Origin: CAVPWP01 sp050789285
GTDB taxonomy: Bacteria > Pseudomonadota > Alphaproteobacteria > Rhodobacterales > Rhodobacteraceae
Length of the DNA stretch: 64,000 nucleotides
Direction: 5' to 3'
Assembly (NCBI RefSeq): GCF_050789285.1
Contig: NZ_JBOUVX010000001.1
Span: 434,001 to 498,000 of the forward strand
Shown: piece after piece, positions 33,586 through 42,501 of the stretch
How the letters are laid out: each line of letters starts with the position of its first letter
Numbering within the stretch: position 1 is the first letter of the stretch
Made by a program: the position numbers and the translations under genes
The notes under the pieces: model-generated
What the model was told of the DNA's origin: nothing
The model's database searches: none
What the model saw: only the letters and a program-made list of their open reading frames with translations

Positions 33586-34862
33586 CGATCCTTGACCCGA
33601 TCGTTCGGCAGGGATGCGGGTGCGATGCGCCAGACGAGGTGGCCCCGCTCATCTCGATCGACGAGGCGCTGCGCCTGATCGGGGAGGCCGTGGCTCCAGT
33701 CCCGGAGACCGAGCGCCTCGCGCTCGATGCCGCCGGTGGCCGCGTCCTCGCCGCGCCCGTGCGGGCAACGGCGGCCTGCCCGCCCTTCGACAATGCCGCG
33801 CTGGACGGCTACGCCTTGGCGACCGCGTACCTCGAGGGCGAGGGGCCGTGGAGTCTTCCGGTCGCGACCCGCATCCCGGCCGGCCGGTCCTCCGGGCTGC
33901 GGATCGACGGGCGCGTGGCGGCGCGGATCTTCACCGGCGCGCCGATCCCGCCGGGTGCCGATGCCGTCGTGCGGCAGGAAGACGTTGAGCGCGACGGGGC
34001 AGGGGTTCGGATCGCGCGTCTTCCCGAGGCCGGCCTGAACATCCGCCGGGCCGGAAGCGACATGGCGGCGGGGCAGGCGATCCTCGCGGCCGGCACGACA
34101 CTCGGGCCGCGGCAGGTCGCGGCCGCTGCGGCCGCCGGGGCCGGGGAGGTCTGCGTCAGCCGGCGACTTCGGGTGGCCCTTCTCGTCACCGGTGACGAGG
34201 TGCGCGATGCCGGCGCCGCGCGGCGGGACGGACAGATCTGGGACGTCAACACCCCGATGCTGCGGGCTCTCCTCGCCGGCCCCGGGTTCGACCTCGCCCG
34301 AGTGGAGCACGGCGCCGACCGGCGACCCGAACTCAAACGACAACTGGAGACGCTGTCGCATGATGTCGACCTCGTGGTCACGACGGGCGGGATATCGGTC
34401 GGGGAAGAGGATCACGTGAAGCCGGCGCTGGCCTCGCTGGACGCAGCCTTCGTCTTCTCCGGCGTCGCGATCAAGCCCGGCAAGCCCGTGTCCTTCGGGC
34501 GGCGCGGCGGTACCTTCTGGCTCGGGCTTCCCGGCAATCCGCTCTCAGCCTTCGTTTGTTGGCAGGTCTTCGGCCGGGCCATCCTGCGCGGGCTTGCGGG
34601 CGCGACCATGGAGGCGCCGCGCCGGCGTCATGTCGTGCTCGGCCGCGCCATCCGCAGGAAACCGGGACGATGCGAGCTCCGGCCCGCCACCCTTGCCGGC
34701 TTCGACCCCGCCGGCCGCGAAGTCGCCGCGTTCGAGGACGCGGTTCATTCGGACCGGGTCGTGGGTGTGGCGAAGGCCGACGGGCTCGTCTTCCTGCCCG
34801 GCGACTGCGAGTACCTGCCGGGCGGGGCGCTCGTCGAATTCCAACCCTTCTGCGACAGCTGA
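33582..34862 (+). CDS. moeA: molybdopterin molybdenumtransferase MoeA
   Basis: 426-residue enzyme that inserts molybdate into adenylylated molybdopterin. Domain marks: PPFDNAALDGYAL near residue 66, IFTGAPIPPGADAVVRQEDV, GDEVRDAG...GQIWDVNTPML, and TTGGISVGEEDHVK with the later LPGNPLSAFV. All standard MoeA regions are present, so it should be active. It supplies molybdenum cofactor for NarG, which explains its place in this operon. Coupled to the carbonic anhydrase gene by ATGA and followed by a DUF2478 gene. Confidence 0.94.
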   Translation: MTILDPIVRQGCGCDAPDEVAPLISIDEALRLIGEAVAPVPETERLALDAAGGRVLAAPVRATAACPPFDNAALDGYALATAYLEGEGPWSLPVATRIPAGRSSGLRIDGRVAARIFTGAPIPPGADAVVRQEDVERDGAGVRIARLPEAGLNIRRAGSDMAAGQAILAAGTTLGPRQVAAAAAAGAGEVCVSRRLRVALLVTGDEVRDAGAARRDGQIWDVNTPMLRALLAGPGFDLARVEHGADRRPELKRQLETLSHDVDLVVTTGGISVGEEDHVKPALASLDAAFVFSGVAIKPGKPVSFGRRGGTFWLGLPGNPLSAFVCWQVFGRAILRGLAGATMEAPRRRHVVLGRAIRRKPGRCELRPATLAGFDPAGREVAAFEDAVHSDRVVGVAKADGLVFLPGDCEYLPGGALVEFQPFCDS

Positions 34863-34872
34863 GGACCGGACA

Positions 34873-35388
34873 ATGAACATCGCATATACGATGGCGCAGG
34901 GGCGGGGCGACACCGACCTGCTCCTGCAGCGCCTCGCCCGCGAGCTTTCCGCGCGCGGTGTCAGATGTAGCGGAACGGTGCAGATCAACACGGAGCCCGA
35001 CGACTGCGTCGGCCCCTGCGACATGGACGTCCTTGTCCTTCCCGACGGGCCGATCCTGCGGATCAGCCAGGATCTCGGTCCTTCGGCGCGCGGCTGCCGC
35101 CTCGATCCGGCGGCTCTCGAACAGGCCGTCGCGCAGGTGGGGGCGCGGCTCAGGGAAGGCGCCGACATCCTGATCGTGAACAAGTTCGGCAAGCACGAGG
35201 CCGAGGGGCGCGGGTTCCGGGAGGTCATCGCCGAGGCCCTGTCGATGGACCTTCCCGTGATCGTGGGGCTGAATGCCATGAACCGGCCGGCCTTCGAGAG
35301 TTTCGCCTCCGGTCTGGCTGTCGAGTTGCCTGCCGAACTTGAGGCCCTCCTGAGGTGGGTGGAGGAGGTGGCGGGCGTCCGGGTCTGA
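34873..35388 (+). CDS. DUF2478 family protein
   Basis: 171-residue protein of the DUF2478 type, often found beside molybdenum genes and thought to be a P-loop-like nucleotide-binding fold. Recognisable parts are MDVLVLPDGPILRISQDLG, ARGCRLDPAALEQAV and DILIVNKFGKHEAEGRGFR. It starts 10 bp after moeA, so it is the last gene of the operon. Function is unestablished; a role in molybdenum handling is inferred from context. Confidence 0.78.
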   Translation: MNIAYTMAQGRGDTDLLLQRLARELSARGVRCSGTVQINTEPDDCVGPCDMDVLVLPDGPILRISQDLGPSARGCRLDPAALEQAVAQVGARLREGADILIVNKFGKHEAEGRGFREVIAEALSMDLPVIVGLNAMNRPAFESFASGLAVELPAELEALLRWVEEVAGVRV

Positions 35389-35683
35389 ACGACGAGGTCG
35401 CGAAGGCGAGCCAAGGCCCTTCCTGCGGCGAGAGGCGCTCTCGTGCGATCTTCCGGTGATCGCGGGCCACAACAACCTGAGCGGCCGGTTCTCGGCAACT
35501 TTGCCGGCGACAGCGGAATGGTCTTTGGAGGCCCTGCGGCGCCGCCCACGCTCGACGCATTGCTGGCTCGATCTTGCTTGCGGTACAAGACGCACGAGCC
35601 GCCTCCGATGCCATTTCCTGCCTTTGCGGAGGAAGGCGAACGTCGATGAGCGCGCCCCCCGTCGACGATGCCGCCGAAGGCGC

Positions 35684-37039
35684 TCAGGACGCCTTCGAGT
35701 ACCTGTGCCCGGACACGCCGTACCCGTCGTAGCGCGCGGCCATCATCCTGATCACTGCCCGCCCCTCCGGGTGCACGAAAATCCCGTCCGGGGAGAGGTC
35801 GACGACATCGCCGAAGGTGGCCTTCACCGCTGCATGGACGGGACGCAGTCGCGCCGCATCGGGCCCGAACTCGCTTTCGAGAGCCCTCTGGTCGATGCGG
35901 AAGTCGCACATGAGCTGCTCGATGGCACGGCCCCTCAGGCGGTCGTCCGCGGTGAAGACGTGCCCGCGCGTGCCGGCCAGACTGCCCGAGCCGATCCTTT
36001 GGAGGTAGGCCGCTGTTGCAGCGGCGTTCTGCACGTAACCCTTCGGCAAGCGCGAGATCGAGGAGGCGCCGAGCCCGATCAGGGTCGGGCAGGCGTCGGC
36101 GGTGTAGCCCTGGAAGTTCCGCCTGAGCCGCCCGGCCACGGCGGCCTCGGCCATGCTGTCTGCGGGCCGGGCGAAGTGGTCGATCCCGATGGGGATGTAG
36201 CCGGCGGCGGTGAACATCTCCTGCGCCATCTGCGCAAGGAGGAAGCGCTCCTCGTCGCCGGGCAGCGCGCTCTCGTCGATCAGGCGCTGGCGCTTCGACA
36301 TGTGGGGCACGTGCGCGTAACCGAAAAGCGCGATGCGGTCGGGCGAAAGGGTCAGCACCTGCTCGACCGTGCGGGCGAGCCGCTCAAGCGTCTGGTGCGG
36401 CAGGCCGTAGACGAGATCGGTGTTGAGCGAAGTGACGCCCGCCGCCCGGAGAGCCGCGATGCAGTCGCGCGTCGTCTCGAAGCTCTGGATGCGCCCGATG
36501 GCCTCCTGCACCTCGGGCGCAAAGTCCTGGATCCCGATGCTTGCGCGGGTCATGCCCGCCGCCTGAAGGGCCACGACCTTGGTCGTGTCGATCATCGTGG
36601 GATCCGTCTCGACCGAAAACTCGAACGGCTCCGCCGCCGGGAAGACGCTCCGGATCGCCGCCGCCACGCGGGCGATCAGGTGCGGCGGCAGGATTGTCGG
36701 CGTGCCCCCGCCCCAATGGAGATGGCCCATGCGGACACCCTCGGGTAGCATTTGCGCCATGAGGGCAAGCTCGGCCTCCATCGTCTCCACGTAGCTCTCG
36801 ACCGGCGAGAGCGTCTTCGTCCCTTGCGTCTGGCAGGCGCAGAACCAGCAGAGCCGCTCGCAGAACGGGACATGGAGGTAGACCGAGACCGGCTCCTCCG
36901 GGTCGAGGGCGCGCAAGCAGTCTTCCTGGAAGGGCGCGCCGATGTCCCGGCTGAAGATCGGGGCGGTCGGGTAGCTCGTGTAGCGGGGCACGCGGCTGTC
37001 GAAGAGGCCGAGGGTGCGGAGGCGATCGATCTGTTCCAT
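35684..37039 (-). CDS. hemN: oxygen-independent coproporphyrinogen III oxidase
   Basis: 451-residue radical-SAM enzyme that makes protoporphyrinogen IX without O2. The [4Fe-4S] motif is CERLCWFCACQ (Cys60, Cys64, Cys67, plus Cys69), preceded by PRYTSYPTAP, with HLHWGGGTPTIL, SIGIQDF and the C-terminal HemN domain DHFARPADSMAEA. Length and motif spacing match E. coli HemN. The ATG at 37039 gives the conserved N-terminus. A perfect-armed FNR box lies 35 bp upstream, so anaerobic induction is expected. Convergent with the DUF2478 gene, 295 bp away. Confidence 0.95.
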   Translation of the reverse strand: MEQIDRLRTLGLFDSRVPRYTSYPTAPIFSRDIGAPFQEDCLRALDPEEPVSVYLHVPFCERLCWFCACQTQGTKTLSPVESYVETMEAELALMAQMLPEGVRMGHLHWGGGTPTILPPHLIARVAAAIRSVFPAAEPFEFSVETDPTMIDTTKVVALQAAGMTRASIGIQDFAPEVQEAIGRIQSFETTRDCIAALRAAGVTSLNTDLVYGLPHQTLERLARTVEQVLTLSPDRIALFGYAHVPHMSKRQRLIDESALPGDEERFLLAQMAQEMFTAAGYIPIGIDHFARPADSMAEAAVAGRLRRNFQGYTADACPTLIGLGASSISRLPKGYVQNAAATAAYLQRIGSGSLAGTRGHVFTADDRLRGRAIEQLMCDFRIDQRALESEFGPDAARLRPVHAAVKATFGDVVDLSPDGIFVHPEGRAVIRMMAARYDGYGVSGHRYSKAS

Positions 37040-37073
37040 GTGGCAGGAATATCCCGCGGTCACGCTTCGTGCT

Positions 37074-37087
37074 TTGAGCTGGCTCAA
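37074..37087. promoter_or_regulatory. FNR-type box of hemN
   Basis: TTGAGCTGGCTCAA is a perfect palindrome of the TTGA-N6-TCAA type, 35 bp before the hemN ATG. FnrL control of hemN is known in Rhodobacter and relatives. Confidence 0.7.
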
Positions 37088-37390
37088 CTTCTCCGCCGAG
37101 GCGAGGAGACGCCGATCAAGCCGTCCGCGGAAGACGTAGATCGCGACATAGAGCGCGGTAGCGCCCACGGGCGCGGATTTCCAGAATTCGGACCTTCGCT
37201 CGCTGTGCAGCAAAGGTACGCTCACCGCCCAACGGCGACAATGCTGCGTTGCGGAAGCCGGCTCGGTTGTGGCGGCCCGGGATCCATCATGATCCACGAG
37301 GGGCTTTGCCAAGCCCTGGCTTGAGGGCCCCAAGACTTCAGTTTTGGTCGCACCCTGACTGGAACCATCTCCGCGTCGGAGGTGAGTTCC

Positions 37391-37996
37391 ATGCAACCAA
37401 TCAGCACATCAGTTCGGCAGAGCGAGGCGGGATGGTTTACCCGTCGTGAACTGCAAGAGTACCTCGGGGTCGGGAAGAACGCCGTTCCTGGGATCGCAGA
37501 TCGCTTCAAGCTGACATGTATCGACGGCTCCTATGACGAGCGAGACGTCTGGCGACGGCTCCTCGGTCTTGAGCCAGTCGGTGATCCGGGCGTCCATCTC
37601 CTGCGGATGGGCCTAAGGGACATTCACTGGGTTGCCGGCTTGCTCGGCAAGGCCACATCGACAGTCCGGAACGAGATCTCGTCCGGGTTCTTCCCATACG
37701 GACATGGGGTGCAACTCGGCTCTCAAATTGTCGGCCGAGAGCCACGCATGCGTCGCTGGTGCGCGCCCGTCCTCGACGCCGAGCGGCGTGGTGTCTCGCT
37801 CACCTGCATTCGCGAAGCTCCGTCCGTCGCATGGAAATCTGACGACTTAGGGTTGCCTCCGCTCGGCGATGACCGCGGAGAATTTGCGGCCGCCGTCATC
37901 CCCGCAGCGCCGCCCAAGCTCGGTCCAGCCGTAACGGATTCTCGCCGGTTTAGGGCGTGGGTAAACCCGCGAGATTCCGTTACGGCGTCCCGATAA
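37391..37996 (+). CDS. DNA-binding-like protein at the head of a recombinase module
   Basis: 201 residues, not assigned to a named family. Two helix-turn-helix-like segments can be seen: TRRELQEYLGVGKNAVPGIA at ~17-36 and IHWVAGLLGKATSTVRNEI in the middle; the C-terminal third is rich in Pro, Arg and Ser. GGAGGTGAG before the ATG at 37391 sets the start. It is 43 bp upstream of the large recombinase gene on the same strand. By position it could be an excisionase-like directionality factor or a regulator of the module; this is inference. Confidence 0.65.
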   Translation: MQPISTSVRQSEAGWFTRRELQEYLGVGKNAVPGIADRFKLTCIDGSYDERDVWRRLLGLEPVGDPGVHLLRMGLRDIHWVAGLLGKATSTVRNEISSGFFPYGHGVQLGSQIVGREPRMRRWCAPVLDAERRGVSLTCIREAPSVAWKSDDLGLPPLGDDRGEFAAAVIPAAPPKLGPAVTDSRRFRAWVNPRDSVTASR

Positions 37997-38039
37997 CGCT
38001 GACAAACATCCAAAAAATCATTCGATATCAACAAGGAAT

Positions 38040-39962
38040 ATGATGGCCATGACTTCGCCTGATCACACGCTCGCCGCCTGCCTCTCCTGGGGCGAGACGC
38101 ATGAAAACAGCCACCGCCGCACCGAGGCGCACCATCTCAAGAGCCTTTGCGAGTGGCGTGGGTTCACGATGGCGAAACTCGCAGAAATGGCTGCGAGCGT
38201 GCCACTTTATCTTGAGGAGATTGCTCCCAGGTTCGACGCAAGCAATGAGAGGCTCGTTCGCGACCTCGAAGGGAAGTACTCGTTCGACACCTACCAACAG
38301 TATCAGCGAGCGGGTCGTCGTCTGATCGACCACTTTACCGGTGAGTACGAGGCCGCAGCGAGGCGGAAGACCAGCAACGACGGGTGGTCCCTGCTGATCG
38401 CGCTTCTATGGAACCTGGTCGGCGCCGGTCTTGTGAGAATGGGGAGCATTGCCGCCGTCGAGCAGCTGGCAGACATTTGCCGCCGGATCAATCTTGAACC
38501 GAGAGATCTGGGGCAGGACCGCATCCCGGATCTGCGAGCGGCGATCCGGCACACGACCGAGTGGGAGAAGGCCTTGAAGGCTCTGCGGTTCCTCGACCGT
38601 AGCCGCATTCATCTGTGCCTCCTCGACCTCCTCCCGGACGCGCCATTCGGCCGGATCGACGACTCGTGGCGTCGGATCTTTGTCCTCCCTCCGGCAATCT
38701 CCGAAATGATCGAAGCGTGGGCGTCACGGGCTTCACGGGAAAAGGTCGCCGACGCGCGTTTTGAGAAGTACGCAGGGCCGCTGTCGCCGAAGACCTACTC
38801 CCACCGGCTTACGGTCCTGCGGAACTACGTCTCCACGGCGTCGGAGGCAGGGGCCGTCTCATTGGCGGAGGTCTGCGATCTCGCCGAACTCTTCGAGCCG
38901 GGAGTGATCGATGCCACCATCGGGCATTGGGTGGAAACCTCCTCGGCACCTGGCGGCCTGTCGTTCCGGTCGATGTCCGACTATTGCGCCGCGCTTCTTG
39001 TCATCCTGTCTCGCAATGGCCTGGCGGACAAGGCGTCCTACCTGGACGGCCTGCGCCGCGCCCAAAGGCAAATCGAGGCTGGCAGGCGGGAAAGCAGCAT
39101 CATGGCTGCCAAGAACCAAACCTGGTGCCAAACGCTCCTCGCGAGCGATGAGAAGGTCGAAGTGTTCGAGACGCAGCACGTCCTTTACTGGAAGACTGCG
39201 AAGGAGGCCCTGGCGGCGGCAGACGCGGCGGGCCTCAATCTCAGAGACCTCGTAGCGCCAAAGTCGCTCGTCAGGCTCCCGAAGAAGAAGCGGGTCCTCG
39301 CCAGCAAGCTCCTTGTGGAGGCTCGCAAGTTCGGCGTCTGTGCGGCCTTCGCCGCGATCGAACTCGAGGCGGCACCCTTCCGCAAGACGAACACCCTCGA
39401 CCTCGCATGGAAAGGACCCACGCCGACGTTCTTCGATCATTCGAGCAGTGCCGACCCCCATTTCACCATCATCATTCCGAACGAGCTTCTGAAGAATGGC
39501 AAGTCGCTGACGAAGCGCGGCGAGCAGCTGCCGCCGATCGAGATCCGGGACAAGGTTCCAAGCGATCACGGGTTCAAGATCCTGCAGTGGTACATCGACA
39601 AGATCCGTCCGCTCTTTCCGGGCGCGCGGCATTCGAGCCGCCTTTTTCCCTCTTGCCTTGCGGGGGCCGGCAGGCTGTCCGACACAGCACTGGACCTGTG
39701 GCTCTTCCAGTGCTCGACGGCGATCGGCCTGACGCTCACGCCTCACAACTTCCGTCACGGCTATGTCTCGATTCAGTATCAAGCCGACAGGAGCTGCCTC
39801 GGTGATCTTGCGATCATCATGGCCATCGAAGAAAGCACATTGCGCCGGCACTACCGGTTCATTGATCGGGCACGGACTGCCCGCGAGATCCAGGACAAAT
39901 TTCGGCACCGCCGAGAGGCGATGCGGAAGAGGTGGCGCCCGATTGCGCTGCGGGTGGCATGA
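38040..39962 (+). CDS. large tyrosine recombinase with full catalytic set
   Basis: 640 residues, much longer than phage integrases. The C-terminal third has a tyrosine-recombinase core: Arg448 in APFRKTNTLDLAW, His569 and Arg572 in PHNFRHGYV, His604 and Tyr605 in LRRHYRFID. The long N-terminus has no recognised domain. AAGGA at 38033 fits the second ATG (38043) best; the first is used here for numbering. Its stop overlaps the next recombinase start (ATGATGA), so the two proteins are made together. The size pair recalls TnpA/TnpB of Tn554, but similarity is architectural only. Confidence 0.82.
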   Translation: MMAMTSPDHTLAACLSWGETHENSHRRTEAHHLKSLCEWRGFTMAKLAEMAASVPLYLEEIAPRFDASNERLVRDLEGKYSFDTYQQYQRAGRRLIDHFTGEYEAAARRKTSNDGWSLLIALLWNLVGAGLVRMGSIAAVEQLADICRRINLEPRDLGQDRIPDLRAAIRHTTEWEKALKALRFLDRSRIHLCLLDLLPDAPFGRIDDSWRRIFVLPPAISEMIEAWASRASREKVADARFEKYAGPLSPKTYSHRLTVLRNYVSTASEAGAVSLAEVCDLAELFEPGVIDATIGHWVETSSAPGGLSFRSMSDYCAALLVILSRNGLADKASYLDGLRRAQRQIEAGRRESSIMAAKNQTWCQTLLASDEKVEVFETQHVLYWKTAKEALAAADAAGLNLRDLVAPKSLVRLPKKKRVLASKLLVEARKFGVCAAFAAIELEAAPFRKTNTLDLAWKGPTPTFFDHSSSADPHFTIIIPNELLKNGKSLTKRGEQLPPIEIRDKVPSDHGFKILQWYIDKIRPLFPGARHSSRLFPSCLAGAGRLSDTALDLWLFQCSTAIGLTLTPHNFRHGYVSIQYQADRSCLGDLAIIMAIEESTLRRHYRFIDRARTAREIQDKFRHRREAMRKRWRPIALRVA

Positions 39963-41446
39963 TGTCGGAGAAGCGTGCCATCCTTCGCAAGCCGCACTGG
40001 TCGACACTGGCCGGACGGCCCGGGGTGAGCAGTCTGCCGGTCGCGGTTCTCAAGGCCGCGGACAGTTTCCTCGACTACCGGGCGACACACCGGATTGCGG
40101 CGCCGACGCCACATCACTTCGCGGCATGGGCCGAAGGGCAGCAGCCTCCGCGGGACGCACTCATCAGACTTGGCAAAGCCATGGCCCTCATTGCACCGGT
40201 GCTTGTGCCGCAGATCAGGGAGGCCGAGGACCTGCTTATGGCGCGGCTTTCGCCGCCAACTCCGGCACCTGTGACTCCCGAGGCGGACCCGGAGCGACGG
40301 GCAGCCCGCAGAAAGCCGGCATCGCAACCAGCACGCCTCTGGGACCCGATCGCGCCGCCGTCGCGGCGGCCGCCAGTCCCACGGCGGGTCTCTGTGGAGC
40401 CCTGGGAGCTCCTCCCTGAGTGGCAAGCCGCCCTCCGAAGGATGGCGCGCGGATTTCCCCAGAACGGCGCACCGGCTCCGGCCGAAAGCATCGTGAAACG
40501 GATGCGAGAGAAGCTGTGCCAGATGTCCTGGTCGGCGCACAGGGCCGGATTGCCCATCTCGCTGTCCGAGTCAGTGCTCATGAGATACGAGACAGATCTG
40601 CGCGCGCGTTGCGCCGAAAAGGACCACGGCATCAGGTGGGCGACCGTTCGCGCGAGCATCGAGGAAATCGGTCGCTTCGCACGGTACACCGGTGCTTGCG
40701 AAGAATTCGTCGCCCTTTGTCGCTTCCGGCTCCAACGTCTGACCGCTTTCGAAGATGGCCAAAGAGCGCTCAAGTTTTACGAACTTGAGAGAACCGGACA
40801 TACGACGCTCGGTCTTCTCGACCTCGCGGATGAGATCTTGTCGGAGGCACCAGGGGAAAAGGACGCGAAACGGCGCCACCTCCTGCGGAACAGGGCAGCC
40901 ATCCTCGGCATCTACACGGTCGCACCCCTTAGGAATGCCTCGGCGGATCTCGTCCTCGGCAAGACCCTCTTCTGGGAAGGGAACGAATGGGTGATCGACA
41001 CCGAGATTCAGAAGACGCATGCCCGGAACCCCGAGAAGTTCGTCTATCCGCTCGAACCGCAGCACGGCAAGTTCATCGACGCGGTCCTGCTCGGGGACCA
41101 GGATCCGTCCAGGCTGCCGGCGCTCAGGGCTGCTGCTCAGACGGCAAAGCGGCCTCTGTTCGTTCACTTCGGGGGTGAACGCGTCGGCACCACGTACATT
41201 GCCCGGCTCTTCAAGGAAATCACCGACAACAGTTTCACGACCCTCCGGACGATGCTCCACACCGATCTCGGGGTGGCCTACGGCGTTGCAGGCACGGAGA
41301 TGGCGATGGTCGCCGCGCATCAGACGAGCCAGAAGGTCGCGAACAAATACAAGGCGGAGATCGTCGCCCGGACGGCCGCGGGACGGGCGCAGGAGCGCGT
41401 CCGTCGCCGGCGCCAACGCTACTTCACCGATGAATCCGTCGGCTGA
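39959..41446 (+). CDS. second, degenerate tyrosine-recombinase-like protein
   Basis: 495 residues. A proline/arginine-rich linker (~residues 100-140) follows an N-terminal region; the C-terminal part is a tyrosine-recombinase-like fold: Arg325 in APLRNASADLVL, Arg430 in FTTLRTMLHTDLG, His454 in AAHQTSQKVANKY and Tyr464 ending that segment. The His normally three residues before the second Arg is Thr427 here, so catalysis may be altered. It starts in an ATGA overlap with the full recombinase gene. Either a partner subunit in a heteromeric recombinase or a DNA-binding paralogue. Confidence 0.72.
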   Translation: MMSEKRAILRKPHWSTLAGRPGVSSLPVAVLKAADSFLDYRATHRIAAPTPHHFAAWAEGQQPPRDALIRLGKAMALIAPVLVPQIREAEDLLMARLSPPTPAPVTPEADPERRAARRKPASQPARLWDPIAPPSRRPPVPRRVSVEPWELLPEWQAALRRMARGFPQNGAPAPAESIVKRMREKLCQMSWSAHRAGLPISLSESVLMRYETDLRARCAEKDHGIRWATVRASIEEIGRFARYTGACEEFVALCRFRLQRLTAFEDGQRALKFYELERTGHTTLGLLDLADEILSEAPGEKDAKRRHLLRNRAAILGIYTVAPLRNASADLVLGKTLFWEGNEWVIDTEIQKTHARNPEKFVYPLEPQHGKFIDAVLLGDQDPSRLPALRAAAQTAKRPLFVHFGGERVGTTYIARLFKEITDNSFTTLRTMLHTDLGVAYGVAGTEMAMVAAHQTSQKVANKYKAEIVARTAAGRAQERVRRRRQRYFTDESVG

Positions 41447-41465
41447 CCTCGTGATCGGCCGTTTA

Positions 41466-41524
41466 GCCGTCCTCCCTTGTCCTCGCGCCTCTTGAGCGAA
41501 GGCGCGAGGACAAGGGAGGACGGC
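41466..41524. repeat. 25-bp perfect inverted repeat with 9-nt loop
   Basis: Arms 41466-41490 and 41500-41524 are exact reverse complements, separated by CTTGAGCGA. It lies 20 bp after the second recombinase stop and 72 bp before the next gene. The transcript would form an exceptionally stable hairpin. No T-run follows, so a simple intrinsic terminator is doubtful. It could be a recombination or regulatory site of the neighbouring recombinases. Confidence 0.9.
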
Positions 41525-41596
41525 ATCCCGGACAGAAGAAGGCTGCAGCTTGAAGGGGCAGGGACGGTCCTTGCCCCAGATGCGAGAGGTAATCGC

Positions 41597-42004
41597 ATGT
41601 CTACCAAACCTCTCGATCCGCGCATTGCGGATCGTCTGCGGAGCCAGGCCCGTGGGCCTGGCTCACCTTCGGCGAAGGCCGCCATCGAGGCGTGGGTTTC
41701 CCGCGCCGAGGCGGGAATGGAGGGTGTCGGCTCGCCCTCCGACCTCGCCGATCTCGTTCGCGCCCTGGCGCGGCTCATGTACTCCCGAAGCCTCTACGGC
41801 TTCATGGAGACAGAGGGCGGCTCGGACATCGACGTCCGTCTGCAGCGTGCCGATGTGACGGCGGGTCTGTCCATCGAGGCGGACCTCGTCGAGGTCTATG
41901 CGCTCGACGAGGCCGGTAAGGCAGTCGTCATCGCCGCTCGGACCGAGGTGGCGCGGACGACGCTCGGAGCGCTCGAGAGGGCGTTCTCGGACGTCTTCAA
42001 GTGA
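41597..42004 (+). CDS. small hypothetical protein of the recombinase module
   Basis: 135 residues, family not recognised. The first half is helical (PRIADRLRSQ, AAIEAWVSRAEAGM, LADLVRALARLMYSRSLYGF), the second half strand-rich and acidic (SDIDVRLQRADVTAGLS, ADLVEVYALDEAGKAVVIAA). GAGAGG eight bases before the ATG at 41597 supports this start over one 120 bp upstream inside the inverted repeat. A strong hairpin follows the stop. No known function; the neighbourhood suggests a mobile-element accessory protein. Confidence 0.6.
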   Translation: MSTKPLDPRIADRLRSQARGPGSPSAKAAIEAWVSRAEAGMEGVGSPSDLADLVRALARLMYSRSLYGFMETEGGSDIDVRLQRADVTAGLSIEADLVEVYALDEAGKAVVIAARTEVARTTLGALERAFSDVFK

Positions 42005-42013
42005 AGTGAAGGA

Positions 42014-42037
42014 GGTGCCCGCTGACAGGCGGGCACC
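42014..42037 (+). terminator. hairpin terminator of the recombinase module
   Basis: GGTGCCCGC and GCGGGCACC form a perfect 9-bp stem with a TGACAG loop, 9 bp after the stop of the 135-residue gene. There is no T-run, but position and stem strength fit the end of the transcription unit. Confidence 0.55.
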
Positions 42038-42049
42038 GACATTCGGCTG

Positions 42050-42095
42050 CTCTCCGAAGCCAGAGGTCACAGGTTCGAATTCGGTCGGGCACGCC
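42050..42095 (+). pseudogene. degenerate 3' half of a tRNA-Arg gene, probable attachment-site scar
   Basis: The sequence runs from the anticodon loop to the 3' end of a tRNA: CTCCGAA gives anticodon CCG (Arg), then GAGGTCACA, the T-loop GGTTCGAAT and an acceptor-like GGGCACGCC. The 5' half is missing, and stem mismatches in the anticodon and T arms show decay. The tRNA-Arg(CCG) assignment rests on resemblance to alphaproteobacterial genes recalled by eye. It lies 46 bp after the recombinase module, as an att duplicate left by tRNA-targeted integration would. Confidence 0.6.
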
Positions 42096-42501
42096 CAAGA
42101 GAAATCGGGCTACATTGGAGACGGAGGATCACGCAGAGGGCAGTCTTGCGAAAATCGCACGCAAAGCGGACAGAGGACCGGTCTGGCGGAGGTTCAAAAT
42201 GCGTACCTTCCGGCCATTCACCGCACCGCGTCACCCGCCATCTCGCGGGCGCGGCATCTGGTAGATTAGGCAGATTCCGGTCGCTCGCTGCGGAGTCGAC
42301 GGACGGCCGCTTTGGGGCCGAGAGGATACTGGCAGCTTTCTTTGCCCAATCGACCGAAGCGGACTTGGTCACCCAACTCTCACTCGGTGTCAGCACGCTG
42401 CTTAGTGCCCCAGCCGATTCTGGAAGAGAGGGACAGGCTCCCTGGGGCGAGCCCGACGGTCTTGCCCTACACCTACCGCGGGAAGCGCCCCGCCCCAAGC
42501 C
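42096..42501. other. intergenic stretch with a degenerate repeat
   Basis: About 400 bp between the tRNA scar and the stop of the giant gene. I see no gene. The part at ~42260-42320 resembles a segment at 48902-48964 beyond the integrase. The rest is unremarkable. Confidence 0.4.
42260..42320. repeat. diverged repeat copy A
   Basis: Starts GGTAGATTAGGC and ends with a GACGG-CCGCTTTGGGG pattern. It aligns over ~60 bp with copy B at 48902-48964, with many mismatches. Both are preceded by a similar GC-CAT/CAC-C short tract. The two copies bracket the giant gene and the IS91-type recombinase. Confidence 0.4.

Noticed and set aside
37302..37325. AAGCC-CT-GGCTT palindrome as an attachment site
   Set aside because: Short, GC-rich and seen once; no second copy found near the recombinase module end.
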